Shown here in pieces: positions 45,806 through 54,416 of a DNA stretch of 64,000 nt. The stretch covers positions 110,859 through 174,858 of the forward strand of contig JAHCJV010000003.1 in NCBI GenBank assembly GCA_026126105.1, read 5' to 3'. This DNA comes from Enhydrobacter sp. (GTDB lineage Bacteria; Pseudomonadota; Alphaproteobacteria; Reyranellales; Reyranellaceae). The position numbers and the translations under genes were made by a program. How positions within the stretch are numbered: position 1 is the stretch's first letter; each line of letters begins with the position of its first letter. The notes beneath the pieces are model-generated. The model had not been told where the DNA came from, did not search any database, and saw only the letters and a program-made list of their open reading frames with translations.

Positions 45806-47263
45806 ATGGCGATCAAGAGCGGGAAGGAATACATCGACTCCCTGCGCGACGGACGGACCCTGTACATCGACGGGTCTTCGGTGACCGACGTCACGAGCTA
45901 CCCGCCGCTGCAGGGCGTCATCGGCACGCTCGCCTCGCTCTATGACGACCAGGACGAGCCCGGCTATCGCGATATTCTGACCTTCCGTTCCCCCAGGACC
46001 GGCGAGCCAGTCAGCAAGACCTACCTCGAGGCCCGCACGCCTGAGGAAGTGCGGGGCCTCGCCGGCTGCTACCACCTGCGCGCCATGCGGACCTTCGGGT
46101 TGATGGGACGCCTGACCGACTTCATGTCGGGCTTCCTTGTCGACACGGTGGTCAGCATGCGGATGATCGGCAAGACCGCTGCGGCCGAAAGCGCGCAATG
46201 GATCGTCGACCATTGCCGCGACAACGACCTTCAGGTGACCCACGCCCTGATCGATCCGCAATCCGACCGGTCCAGGCCGGACGCCCCGTCTCAGGCCGTG
46301 CACCTCGTCGAGCGGCGCGCCGACGGCATCGTCGTCAGTGGCTGCCGCATGTTGTCGACACTGGCACCGGTGGCGAACGAGTGCTACGTGGGGCCCTACC
46401 ATCCGCGGCTGCCTGGCGAGGAGCGATTCGCCCTCGCTTTCGTCGTTCCGATGAACGCGCCGGGCCTCTCCACCCTGGGGCGCGAGAGCTTTCATCGCGG
46501 CCAGGGCTCGTTCGATCGCCCGCTCAGCAGCCGGTTCGACGAGGGCGATGCCATCCTCATGTTCGACAATGTCTTCGTGCCGAACGAGCGCACGATCGTC
46601 GCCGGCGACATCGAAGCCTACAACGGCATCATGGCCAACCGGGCGGGCTATACCTCGCTGCAGGCCTGCACGCGGTCGACGGTGAAGTTGCGTTTTCTCA
46701 CCGGCATGGCTTTGGCGATCGCCCGCGCCAACGGCCGGGACAAGACGCCTCGCTATCAGGCCGCAATCGGCGAACTGACTGCGCTTGTGACTATCGCCGA
46801 GGGAATCCGCTCGGGCGCGATGGCCGATATCCTGCGCCGGGTCGAAGCCTTCGCTCGGGGCAAGCTCGCGCCCGAAGGCGACGGCGTCAGCGAGGCCCGT
46901 GCGATCGGCAGCCCGGGCAACGCCGCCACCAACTTCTTCTTCCCCTACGCCAACACCAAGGCGGTGGACGTGCTGCGCATGGCGGCCGGGTCGGGCGTCC
47001 TCGCCATGACCGAGGCGGACTACGCCAACCCCGATGTCGGCCGGCTGATGGACGAATGGCTGATCGGGCCGGGCGTCAGCGCAAAGCACCGCCTCGAGTT
47101 GATGAAGCTTGCGTGGGACATGACCGGGACCGAGTTCGGCTCGCGCGCCGGCCTTTACGAACGCCTCTACTCGGGCGACCCCGAGCTCAATGCGCAACGC
47201 TGGTTCAAGAGTCCGGTCACCGCAGAATGCGAAGCCCTGGTGCAGCAGCTGATGCGGCCGTGA
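45806..47263 (+). CDS. HpaB-like FADH2-dependent monooxygenase (4-hydroxyphenylacetate hydroxylase family)
   Basis: A 485-residue flavin monooxygenase of the 4-hydroxyphenylacetate 3-hydroxylase large-subunit family, acting on phenols or related aromatic compounds. Start at ATG 45806 has GGAG 5 bp upstream; a GTG at 45800 also lies in frame. Recognisable: MRTFGLMGRLTDFMSG, VSGCRMLSTLAPVANEC and FDNVFVPNERTIV. The family uses reduced FAD from a separate reductase, and no reductase gene is in the cluster. A MarR regulator follows 18 bp downstream. Confidence 0.92.
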   Translation: MAIKSGKEYIDSLRDGRTLYIDGSSVTDVTSYPPLQGVIGTLASLYDDQDEPGYRDILTFRSPRTGEPVSKTYLEARTPEEVRGLAGCYHLRAMRTFGLMGRLTDFMSGFLVDTVVSMRMIGKTAAAESAQWIVDHCRDNDLQVTHALIDPQSDRSRPDAPSQAVHLVERRADGIVVSGCRMLSTLAPVANECYVGPYHPRLPGEERFALAFVVPMNAPGLSTLGRESFHRGQGSFDRPLSSRFDEGDAILMFDNVFVPNERTIVAGDIEAYNGIMANRAGYTSLQACTRSTVKLRFLTGMALAIARANGRDKTPRYQAAIGELTALVTIAEGIRSGAMADILRRVEAFARGKLAPEGDGVSEARAIGSPGNAATNFFFPYANTKAVDVLRMAAGSGVLAMTEADYANPDVGRLMDEWLIGPGVSAKHRLELMKLAWDMTGTEFGSRAGLYERLYSGDPELNAQRWFKSPVTAECEALVQQLMRP

Positions 47264-47281
47264 GGCGGCCCCGAGGAATCC

Positions 47282-47716
47282 ATGGGCCCGCTCGATTCTT
47301 ATCTGCCGTACCTCTTGAACCGCGCTGGCGCCCGGATCGCGACGGCGTTCGGCGAGGAGGTGCGACCGCTCGGCGCTTCCTTGCAGATCTGGCGCGTGCT
47401 GGCGGCCCTGCGCGAGAGCGACGGCCGTCGGATGGGTGAGCTGTCGAGGACCATCTCGATCGAAGTCTCCACCCTCACGCGCCTGGTCGACACCATGGAG
47501 AAAAATGGCCTCGTAAAACGCCGCCGCGATGGAGCGGACGCCCGCGCGGTCGCGCTTCATGTCACGCCGGCCGGGCGGCGCCTTACGCGGCGCATCCTGC
47601 CGATCGCCGAACGCTACGAGGCCGTCGCGCTCGATGGCTTCACGGCGCGGGAGGTGGAGTCGCTCAAGCAGGCGCTACGACGGCTCTTCGAGAACATCGA
47701 GAAGCTGGAACGGTAA
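47282..47716 (+). CDS. MarR-family transcriptional regulator
   Basis: A 144-residue winged-helix regulator, with RMGELSRTISIEVSTLTRLV and GLVKRRRDGADARAVALHVTP as recognition helix and wing. MarR proteins in such clusters typically repress catabolic genes and are released by a phenolic ligand. It follows the HpaB-like gene by 18 bp and precedes the SDR gene by 124 bp, and may control the operons on either side. Confidence 0.93.
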   Translation: MGPLDSYLPYLLNRAGARIATAFGEEVRPLGASLQIWRVLAALRESDGRRMGELSRTISIEVSTLTRLVDTMEKNGLVKRRRDGADARAVALHVTPAGRRLTRRILPIAERYEAVALDGFTAREVESLKQALRRLFENIEKLER

Positions 47717-47720
47717 CCCA

Positions 47721-47771
47721 TCCCCCGTCGTCTCGACCGGAGAGAAGCGGAGTGGAGAGACCTTCTTTCCG
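47721..47771. repeat. partial REP-like element
   Basis: The sequence around CGTCGTCTCGACCGGAGAGA followed by AGCGGAGTGGAGAGACCTTC resembles a common alphaproteobacterial palindromic repeat, but only one arm is clear here. It lies between the MarR stop and the SDR start. Confidence 0.4.
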
Positions 47772-47840
47772 CAGGCAGACTGCCTCGACGTAGGAGCAAC
47801 GTTTCTCGGCTAAGCTCGGGACGACAAAGGAGAGGAAACA

Positions 47841-48608
47841 ATGGCAGGGCTTCTGGAAGGTCACATCGCGGCCGTGACCGGCGGCGGATCGGGCATCGGG
47901 CAGGGCATCTGCCAGGCCTACGCGCGGGAAGGGGCGCAAGTCATTGTGTTCGACAACAATCCTGCGGGCGCGGACGAGACGGTGGGCCTGATCGTGGCGG
48001 CTGGCGGCAGGGCGTCGGCGGTGACGCTCGACGTGACGGACCGTCAGGCGTGCAGGAACGCCGCCGAGGAGATCGCCAAGACCGGCAACATCTCGATTCT
48101 GGTCAACAATGCGGGCATCAACCGCCGCAACCCGATCACCGGCGATCCGGCCGCCGTGGCCAAGGACTGGGACGACATCCTGTCGATCAATCTCGACGGC
48201 ATGTTCAACGTCACGCATGCCTTCCTCGAGCAGCTGCGCGCGACCAAGGGGCGGGTGGTCAATATCGGCTCGATCCAGTCGTTCGTCCATGTGAGCTGGC
48301 CGAACTCGGCCGCCTACACGACGTCCAAGCACGGCGTGCTCGGCTTCACGCGGGCGCTGGCGGCGGAACTCGGCAAGGACGGCGTGAGGGTCAATGCCAT
48401 CGGACCGGGACTGATTGAGACCCGGATCAATGCCGAGGCGCGGGCCAGGAATCCGGATATGGTGGCGAACGTCATGCGTCACACGCCGCTCAATCGTCCT
48501 GGCAAGCCGGAGGACATCGCCGGTCCCGCGCTGTTCCTGGCCTCGGACATGTCGGCGTACGTCACCGGCTGCATCATCATGGCGGATGGTGGCTTCAGGA
48601 CGATCTGA
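47841..48608 (+). CDS. SDR-family NAD(P)-dependent oxidoreductase
   Basis: A 255-residue classical short-chain dehydrogenase. The cofactor motif is TGGGSGIGQG, NNAG is present at LVNNAGIN, and the catalytic Ser (IGSIQSF) and YTTSK (Tyr, Lys) are intact. It most likely oxidises an alcohol made by one of the neighbouring oxygenases. Start ATG follows GGAGAGGAAACA. It is 27 bp before the first luciferase-like gene. Confidence 0.95.
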   Translation: MAGLLEGHIAAVTGGGSGIGQGICQAYAREGAQVIVFDNNPAGADETVGLIVAAGGRASAVTLDVTDRQACRNAAEEIAKTGNISILVNNAGINRRNPITGDPAAVAKDWDDILSINLDGMFNVTHAFLEQLRATKGRVVNIGSIQSFVHVSWPNSAAYTTSKHGVLGFTRALAAELGKDGVRVNAIGPGLIETRINAEARARNPDMVANVMRHTPLNRPGKPEDIAGPALFLASDMSAYVTGCIIMADGGFRTI

Positions 48609-48635
48609 GACGCCAAGCACTGGAGGAAACACAAA

Positions 48636-49820
48636 ATGCAAGATCGCTATCTGCGAACCGGAATCTTCCTCGCCCCGTTTCATGCGTTGGGCGAGAACCC
48701 GACGCTCGCCATCGAGCGTGACATGGAGCTCGTCGAGCATCTTGATCGGCTGAACTATCACGAGGCCTGGATCGGCGAGCACCATTCGGGCGGGTTCGAG
48801 ATCATCGCCTGTCCGGAGATGTTCCTCGCCGCCGCCGCCCAGCGCACGCGCAACATCCGCCTCGGGACGGGCGTGGTCTCGCTGCCCTACCATCATCCGT
48901 TCACCCTGGCGTCGCGGATGATGCAGCTCGACCACATGGCGCGCGGGCGCGCCATGTTCGGTGTCGGTCCGGGCGCCTTGATCTACGATGCCGACAAGAT
49001 AGGGCTGAAGGCGGCCGACCAGCGGCGGCGCATGAACGAGTCGCTCGATTGCATCGTCGAGCTGATGCAGGGCGGTACCGTCACCCGCACGACCGATTGG
49101 TTCGTGCTGAACGAGGCGCGGCTGCAGCTGATGTCCTACTCGCAGCCCGGCATGGAGATGGCGGTCGCCTGCTCGCGCTCGCCGGTCGGTGCGGTGGCGT
49201 CGGGCAAGCACGGCATTGGCATGCTGTCGATCGGCGGCACCTCGGACGAGGCGCTGCTCGGCCATGCCAGGAACTGGTCGATACACGAGGAGGAGGCGCG
49301 CAAGGCCGGCAAGACGGCCGACCGATCGAAGTGGCGCATCGTCACTTTCGCCCACGTCGCGGAGACCCGCGAGAAGGCGCGGGCGGACATGGCGCATGGG
49401 CTCAAGGATTTCTGCAAGTATTTCACCGATGTGGCCACGTTCCCCATCGTGCCGGCCGGGATCGCCGATCCGGTCGAATACCTGACCAGCAGCGGCCTTG
49501 CCTGCATCGGCACGCCGGACGACTGCGTCAGGCATTTCGAGCGGCTGTGGCAGGGGTCGGCCGGTGGCTTCGGCGCCGTCCTGCTGCTCGCGCACAACTG
49601 GGCGGACTGGGAGGCGACCAAGCGCAGCTACGAGCTGATGGCGCGGTACGTCCATCCGCATTTCCAGCGCCAGTCGAATGTGCTGCGGGTGGCGAGCTAC
49701 GACAATGCCACGGCAAAGCACGAGACGGCGGGAGCGGAGTCGGCGCAAGCCGTCGCTACCGAGATCGAGCGCTACGAGCAGGCGAAAGGGAAGGCGGCAG
49801 CCGGCGGCAAGACGTGGTGA
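48636..49820 (+). CDS. LLM-class flavin-dependent oxidoreductase (luciferase-like)
   Basis: A 394-residue luciferase-like monooxygenase. Recognisable are YHEAWIGEHHSGGFEI, GTGVVSLPYHHPF and the SIGGTSDEAL region; the family uses FMNH2 from a separate reductase. The C-terminal about 40 residues are low complexity. It is 83 bp upstream of a second LLM gene. The two share little obvious similarity beyond the fold, so they are probably not recent duplicates. Likely oxidises an organic compound in the same pathway as the HpaB-like enzyme. Confidence 0.94.
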   Translation: MQDRYLRTGIFLAPFHALGENPTLAIERDMELVEHLDRLNYHEAWIGEHHSGGFEIIACPEMFLAAAAQRTRNIRLGTGVVSLPYHHPFTLASRMMQLDHMARGRAMFGVGPGALIYDADKIGLKAADQRRRMNESLDCIVELMQGGTVTRTTDWFVLNEARLQLMSYSQPGMEMAVACSRSPVGAVASGKHGIGMLSIGGTSDEALLGHARNWSIHEEEARKAGKTADRSKWRIVTFAHVAETREKARADMAHGLKDFCKYFTDVATFPIVPAGIADPVEYLTSSGLACIGTPDDCVRHFERLWQGSAGGFGAVLLLAHNWADWEATKRSYELMARYVHPHFQRQSNVLRVASYDNATAKHETAGAESAQAVATEIERYEQAKGKAAAGGKTW

Positions 49821-49840
49821 CGCTGGCCTGGTCAGACTTT

Positions 49841-49860
49841 TTATTTGCATTTGCAAATAA
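49841..49860. promoter_or_regulatory. candidate operator between the two LLM genes
   Basis: The 20-bp sequence TTATTTGCATTTGCAAATAA is a palindrome with 9-bp arms (TTATTTGCA / TGCAAATAA) around a TT centre. It lies 43 bp before the second LLM gene start, in a GC-rich genome where such an AT-rich dyad is rare. A MarR-type or other dimeric regulator could bind it. Confidence 0.5.
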
Positions 49861-49903
49861 CCGGTAGAAGCTTACCCTTCCTGCAAGGACAGGGAGGACC
49901 GCC

Positions 49904-50956
49904 ATGAAATTCGGCTACTTCACGTTGAGCGACAACCGTTATCCCGGCAACACACGCTCGGCCGAGGATTTCATCAAGGACATCTTCGCCGAGGCTCTCT
50001 ACGCCGAGCAGGTCGGGCTGAACTCCGCCTGGATCGGCGAGCATCATTTCAACCTGCTGGGCGTCAACGCCTCGCCGCTGGCCATCCTCGCCCAGCTCGC
50101 CGGCGCCACGACGACGCTGCGGCTGGCGCCGGCGGTGACGCTGCTGCCGGTGCATCACCCGCTGCATGTCGCGGAGGAGTGGGCGACGCTCGACCTGCTG
50201 TCGGGCGGCCGGGTCGATTTTGCCGCCGGCCGGGGCTACGACCGCAAGGAGTACGAGCCGTTCCAGGCCTCGTTCGATGACTCCGCCGAGCTGTTCGCCG
50301 AAGGTCTCGAGATCGTGTGGCGTGCTTGGACCGAGCCGGGCAAGTGGAGCCACAAAGGAAAGTTCTACGAGTTCAAGGACGTCGAAATTCGCCCGAGGCC
50401 GGCGCAGACTCCCCTGCGCCCCTACGTGGCGTGCTTCTCGCGGCCGTCGATGGAACTGGCGGCGAAGAACGACTGGAACGTGATCTATGCACCGTTCGCC
50501 GCGGCGATGGTCTACGGCTCGCTGGCCGACGCGGTGCGGGTCTATCGCGAGACGTGCGAGCAGCGGTTCAAGCGCCCGATGCGGCGCGCCATGTGCTCGT
50601 ACTTCGTCCATATCGCCTCGACGCCCGAGGAGGAGCAGTACGGCAGGGAAGCGCTGGTGCGCTATTTCCAGGATGCGCTGATCGCGGCCTTCCCCTCGTC
50701 GTCGGGCGAGAAGGTGCCGCCGACCTACAAGTACTTCGTCGACATCGTGAACATCCTGCGCGACATGCGGCCGGAGAAGCTGACCGACAAGTCGATCCTG
50801 TGCGGCAGCCCGCAACACATCGTCGACACCTTGAAGACGGTCGAGGCGGCCGGCGTCGCCGAAGTGATCCTGTATTTCAATTACGGCCAGAAGCCGCACG
50901 CGATGGTGAAGGAGCAGATGGACCGCTACATGCGCGAGGTCGCGCCGCATTTCTGA
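49904..50956 (+). CDS. LLM-class flavin-dependent oxidoreductase (luciferase-like)
   Basis: A 350-residue luciferase-like enzyme with the signatures GLNSAWIGEHHFN, APAVTLLPVHHPLHVAEEWA and GGRVDFAAGRGYDRKEYE. It uses FMNH2 and O2 on an unknown substrate. The start ATG has GGGAGG upstream. It is preceded by the palindrome at 49841, so it may have its own promoter separate from the first LLM gene. Confidence 0.94.
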   Translation: MKFGYFTLSDNRYPGNTRSAEDFIKDIFAEALYAEQVGLNSAWIGEHHFNLLGVNASPLAILAQLAGATTTLRLAPAVTLLPVHHPLHVAEEWATLDLLSGGRVDFAAGRGYDRKEYEPFQASFDDSAELFAEGLEIVWRAWTEPGKWSHKGKFYEFKDVEIRPRPAQTPLRPYVACFSRPSMELAAKNDWNVIYAPFAAAMVYGSLADAVRVYRETCEQRFKRPMRRAMCSYFVHIASTPEEEQYGREALVRYFQDALIAAFPSSSGEKVPPTYKYFVDIVNILRDMRPEKLTDKSILCGSPQHIVDTLKTVEAAGVAEVILYFNYGQKPHAMVKEQMDRYMREVAPHF

Positions 50957-51045
50957 GTCAGGCGGAGCATACTCGGTCTGCTGCAAATGATGGCTTTCTT
51001 GGACTTCTCGGGGATGGAGTCCGAACCGCGCCCGTAGATTGACCG

Positions 51046-51882
51046 ATGACGATGCGAGTCGAGAAGGTCGCGGCCGTGCTCCTGGCCGTCATTTCGGTGC
51101 TGGACCCCATGGCTGCACGGGCGCAACGAATCGGTATCGCGTCGGCAACGACCGGCGAACCGCTCGGCAAGCCGCCCGCGGAGCAGGAACGGGTGTTGCG
51201 GGTCGGCATCGATCTGCAGGCCGGCGAGCTGGTGAGGACCGGCGCCGAAGATCGCGCTCATCTCCTGTTCCTGGACGGCACTGCCTTGACGGTCGGACCG
51301 CAAGCCCGCCTGACACTCGATCATTTCGTCTACGATAACGATCGGCGGCTTGGGGCACTCAGCCTAAGCGCGGCCCAAGGTATCTTTCGAATGGTCGGCG
51401 GCAGAATCAGCAAGACTGTGCCGATCACGGTGAACACGCCGTCCGGCGTGATCGGCATTCGCGGCGGCATCATGCTGTTCAAGGTCGAGCCGACCGAAAC
51501 CACTGCAACCCTCCTCTTCGGCTACAAGCTGACCATCACCAGCCAGGGGCAGACGCAAACTGTTTTGTCGCCCGGGTGGCAGGTCAGCACCATTGCGGGC
51601 CAGTTGCCGACCGCGCCGGTCGTTGCGCCGCGAGGCGCATTCTCCGAGCAGATCCGCATGCTCGAAGGTCCCGGAAGACGACCCGCTGACGGCACGGTCG
51701 ATCGCGCCGTGCAGAAGTCCGGCTTGGCCGGCTCCAACTCCGGCCGGGCCCATGATTTGCGGGGACCGGTGCAGGGCGGTCCCGCTCCGCGCACCGGCGA
51801 TCGCATGCCGCCACGACCGATAAGCGATCCGTTCTCGATGTCGCCCCCTCCAGGGGCGGCCGGTTCACCGCCGCCGCGCTAG
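51046..51882 (+). CDS. secreted FecR-domain protein
   Basis: A 278-residue protein with a signal peptide (cleavage near ARA-QR, about residue 27). Residues about 40-170 form a FecR-type domain (DLQAGELVRTGAEDRAHLLF, ISKTVPITVNTPSGVIGIRG), a beta-rich fold often found in periplasmic or exported proteins. The C-terminal 90 residues are Pro/Gly/Arg-rich and probably disordered. Unlike true FecR, no sigma factor or TonB receptor gene is adjacent. The function is unknown. Confidence 0.87.
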   Translation: MTMRVEKVAAVLLAVISVLDPMAARAQRIGIASATTGEPLGKPPAEQERVLRVGIDLQAGELVRTGAEDRAHLLFLDGTALTVGPQARLTLDHFVYDNDRRLGALSLSAAQGIFRMVGGRISKTVPITVNTPSGVIGIRGGIMLFKVEPTETTATLLFGYKLTITSQGQTQTVLSPGWQVSTIAGQLPTAPVVAPRGAFSEQIRMLEGPGRRPADGTVDRAVQKSGLAGSNSGRAHDLRGPVQGGPAPRTGDRMPPRPISDPFSMSPPPGAAGSPPPR

Positions 51883-51979
51883 GCACGCTGGTTGCAAATC
51901 GTGGCGGGTTGCTGCGAAAAGGAGTTCCCGCCCGCTCGGACCCGCCGGAACGAGGGCTTCACAGCGAACGGAGACGACC

Positions 51980-52618
51980 ATGGCTCGCCTGACATCGACC
52001 GCCGACCTGCGCCGCGTGATCGCCGAGCCCCGACCGGCGACCAGTAGCAAGATACTCGATGCTCTCGACGATCAGTCGATCGACTTCCTGAAGCGTTGCC
52101 CCTTCGCGCTGGTGAGCACGACGTCGGCCGACGGCACGATCGAGGTTTCGCCCAAGGGCGACGAGCCGGGCTTCATCCGGGTCGAGGACCCGCGCACTCT
52201 TCTTATCCCCGAGCGGATCGGCAACAACTTGGCGTTCGGACTGAGCAATATCATCGCGAACGGCAGGATCGGCATGATCGCGCTGGTGCCGGCGACCGGC
52301 GAGACGCTGCGCCTCTCCGGCACCGCGCAGGTGTTCGATGATGCTGACCTGCTCGCGTCGCTCTCGTCGCTCGGCAAGCCCGCGCTGCTTGCCACGCGCG
52401 TTCACATCAAGCACTGCTACTTCCACTGCGCCCGTTCGATCGTTCGCGCCAACCTCTGGAAGCCGGAGAAGTGGCCGGCGCCGGGCCGCATCTCCTTCGG
52501 CAAGATCATCGCGCCGCGCATCGGTGCGGGCGAGGAGGTCGCCGCCCAGATCGATGCCGGCGTGGCCGGCGCCTATAATGAGCGACTCTGGAGCAATACG
52601 CCGACCAGCGGCAATTAG
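51980..52618 (+). CDS. PPOX-class pyridoxamine 5'-phosphate oxidase-like protein
   Basis: A 212-residue split-beta-barrel flavin protein. CPFALVSTTSADGTIEVSPKG and IRVEDPRTLLIPERIGNNLA are typical of the PPOX family of flavin- or F420-binding proteins. The substrate is unknown; the Cys and His-rich RVHIKHCYFHCARS motif is noteworthy. It is convergent with the racemase-family gene, with a 4-bp overlap of the two stop codons. Confidence 0.88.
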   Translation: MARLTSTADLRRVIAEPRPATSSKILDALDDQSIDFLKRCPFALVSTTSADGTIEVSPKGDEPGFIRVEDPRTLLIPERIGNNLAFGLSNIIANGRIGMIALVPATGETLRLSGTAQVFDDADLLASLSSLGKPALLATRVHIKHCYFHCARSIVRANLWKPEKWPAPGRISFGKIIAPRIGAGEEVAAQIDAGVAGAYNERLWSNTPTSGN

Positions 52619-53289
52619 CGCGACGACGACTTCGCGAAGATCGCGTCGACATGCATGTCGGCGCAGTCGACCAGCGGGAAGGGCGGCTCCAGTCCGGCGA
52701 AGGCCAGGAACAGGTCGGTGCCGCCCAGCATGATTGCTTCGGCACCGCGCTCGCGGCAGAGCCAGCGGCCGGCGGCAAAGAAGACCTCTCGCTGCGCGTC
52801 GGTGACCTTGCCGATGGTAGCCATCGCCGAATAGGTGTCGCCGACCTGGCCGAACATCTCTCCTTCTGGCGCGATCAGCTCGGCCGAGGAGACGCCGCCA
52901 TAGAGCCTCGTCTCCATCACGGTGCGCGTGCCCAGCACGCCGATCCGCTTCAAGCCTGAATGCTTGATCGCCTCATCGACGGCATGGATGCCGTGGATCA
53001 GCGGCAGGGGCGAGATCGGAAGCAGCTCGTTGATGCAGAAGTGCCCACCCATCGAGGTGACCGCCGCCACCTCGGCGCCTGCCTTCTTCATCCGCTCGAT
53101 CAGCGCGGCGAAGATCGCGGCCTGCCTGGCCGGCGTCTTTTCGTTCAGGTTGCGCGACATCTCGCGCACATCGGCATGGGCAATGGTGCATTCAAGCGGG
53201 ATGCCAGCGGCGACGTGCCGGTCGATGAGGCCGCGATAGTAGAAGTCGGTGGCAGCGGGGCCGATTCCCCCGATCAATCCAATGTGCAT
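52615..53289 (-). CDS. Asp/Glu racemase-superfamily protein lacking the usual Cys pair
   Basis: A 224-residue protein starting MHIGLIGGIGPAATDFYY, the family N-terminus. In typical members two Cys act as acid/base: ACNT near residue 80 and LGCTE near 190. Here these positions read AVTSMGGH and MLGGTDL, so both catalytic Cys are absent; another Cys (C85) lies in HFCINEL. It may have a different reaction (isomerase or decarboxylase) or no racemase activity. The desaturase gene ends 4 bp upstream, on the same strand. Confidence 0.88.
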   Translation of the reverse strand: MHIGLIGGIGPAATDFYYRGLIDRHVAAGIPLECTIAHADVREMSRNLNEKTPARQAAIFAALIERMKKAGAEVAAVTSMGGHFCINELLPISPLPLIHGIHAVDEAIKHSGLKRIGVLGTRTVMETRLYGGVSSAELIAPEGEMFGQVGDTYSAMATIGKVTDAQREVFFAAGRWLCRERGAEAIMLGGTDLFLAFAGLEPPFPLVDCADMHVDAIFAKSSSR

Positions 53290-53293
53290 GTCC

Positions 53294-54319
53294 CTAGTGT
53301 CCGATATCCCTGAACGACACGAGGCGCCGGCGCCGCTCGTCCCATAGTACCAGGGGAACACAGCGCAGACTCTGTCCCAGAGTCAGCCGGCCGATGTCGC
53401 GCAATTGCGGATGATCGCGCATCACCCGGGGCAGCCGATAGTAGGGGATCGTGGAGCAAAGGTGATGCACATGGTGCATGCCGATATTGGCGGTGATCCA
53501 GCGCAGGAAGCCCGGCAGGTCGTAGTGGGAGCTGCCGTGCAGCGCCGCTCCGTGCAGCGTCCAGTCTTCGTGACGATCCCAGCTCGTCCGCGCGAACTGG
53601 TGCTGGACGTAGAAAAGCCAGACGCCGAGAGAGGCGGCGAGCAGCATGATCGGCAGATGGACCAGGAGGAACGCCTGGAGACCGATCAGCCAGATCAGAG
53701 CGGCGGCGGCCAGCGCGATCCCCGCGTTGGTCGCCATGGCGCTCGCCCAGGGGCGCCAGCCCGCGCGCATCTGCCCGAACGGCAGGCGGTGCTGCAGGAA
53801 GAAGAGATAGGCGGGTCCGATGCCGAACATCACCAACGGATGCCGGTACAGACGATAGCGCAGGCGACCCCAGAACGAACGGGCGGTGTATTCGTCGACC
53901 GTGAGCGTATCGATGTCGCCGATGCCACGGCGGTCGAGATTGCCGGTGCTGGCGTGATGCAGCGCATGGTCGCGGCGCCACAGTCCATACGGCGTAAGCG
54001 TCACAACGCCCGCGATCCTGCCGATCCAGTCGTTGGCCTGTCTGTGCCGGAAGAACGCGCCGTGGCTGCAATCGTGCTGGATCAGGAACAGTCGTACAAG
54101 GAAGCCGGCAGCCGGCAGCGCGAGCAGCAGGCCAAGCCACCAGTAGCCGAAGTGGACGGCTGTCCAGACGAGCGCCCACAGGGCGACGAGCGGAAGGACC
54201 GTGACCGCGATTTCCAGCACGCCGCGGCCCGTGCTGGGTTCGCGGTAGCGGGCGAGGATCTGAGGCCAAGCGCGCGCCTCGGCTGCGGCGTCAGTGCCGC
54301 CCGTTTGTGGACTGGTCAA
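53294..54319 (-). CDS. membrane fatty acid desaturase
   Basis: A 341-residue di-iron desaturase with three His boxes: HDCSHGAFF, HALHHAST and HHVHHL, and four or more hydrophobic stretches. It introduces a double bond in a lipid acyl chain using O2. The start is TTG at 54319 with GGGAAG upstream; no ATG is available before the first helix. It is followed 4 bp later by the racemase-like gene, and they may be one operon. Confidence 0.93.
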   Translation of the reverse strand: MTSPQTGGTDAAAEARAWPQILARYREPSTGRGVLEIAVTVLPLVALWALVWTAVHFGYWWLGLLLALPAAGFLVRLFLIQHDCSHGAFFRHRQANDWIGRIAGVVTLTPYGLWRRDHALHHASTGNLDRRGIGDIDTLTVDEYTARSFWGRLRYRLYRHPLVMFGIGPAYLFFLQHRLPFGQMRAGWRPWASAMATNAGIALAAAALIWLIGLQAFLLVHLPIMLLAASLGVWLFYVQHQFARTSWDRHEDWTLHGAALHGSSHYDLPGFLRWITANIGMHHVHHLCSTIPYYRLPRVMRDHPQLRDIGRLTLGQSLRCVPLVLWDERRRRLVSFRDIGH

Positions 54320-54416
54320 TCGATTGGACTTCCCTGTTCGAATTGATGGTTCTTGGGCTCCCCGGCCGGTAGCGATCTAGGCGCTGGACCGTGTCACCGG
54401 CAAGGCGCGAAATGGC

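Noticed and set aside
45368..47560. Open frame of 730 codons on the minus strand opposite the LysR and HpaB-like genes
   Set aside because: Spans two real plus-strand genes, with no family motifs and with His/Asp/Arg-rich composition.
47664..49856. Open frame of 730 codons opposite the SDR and first LLM genes
   Set aside because: Shadow of two genes with intact motifs; no signal of its own.
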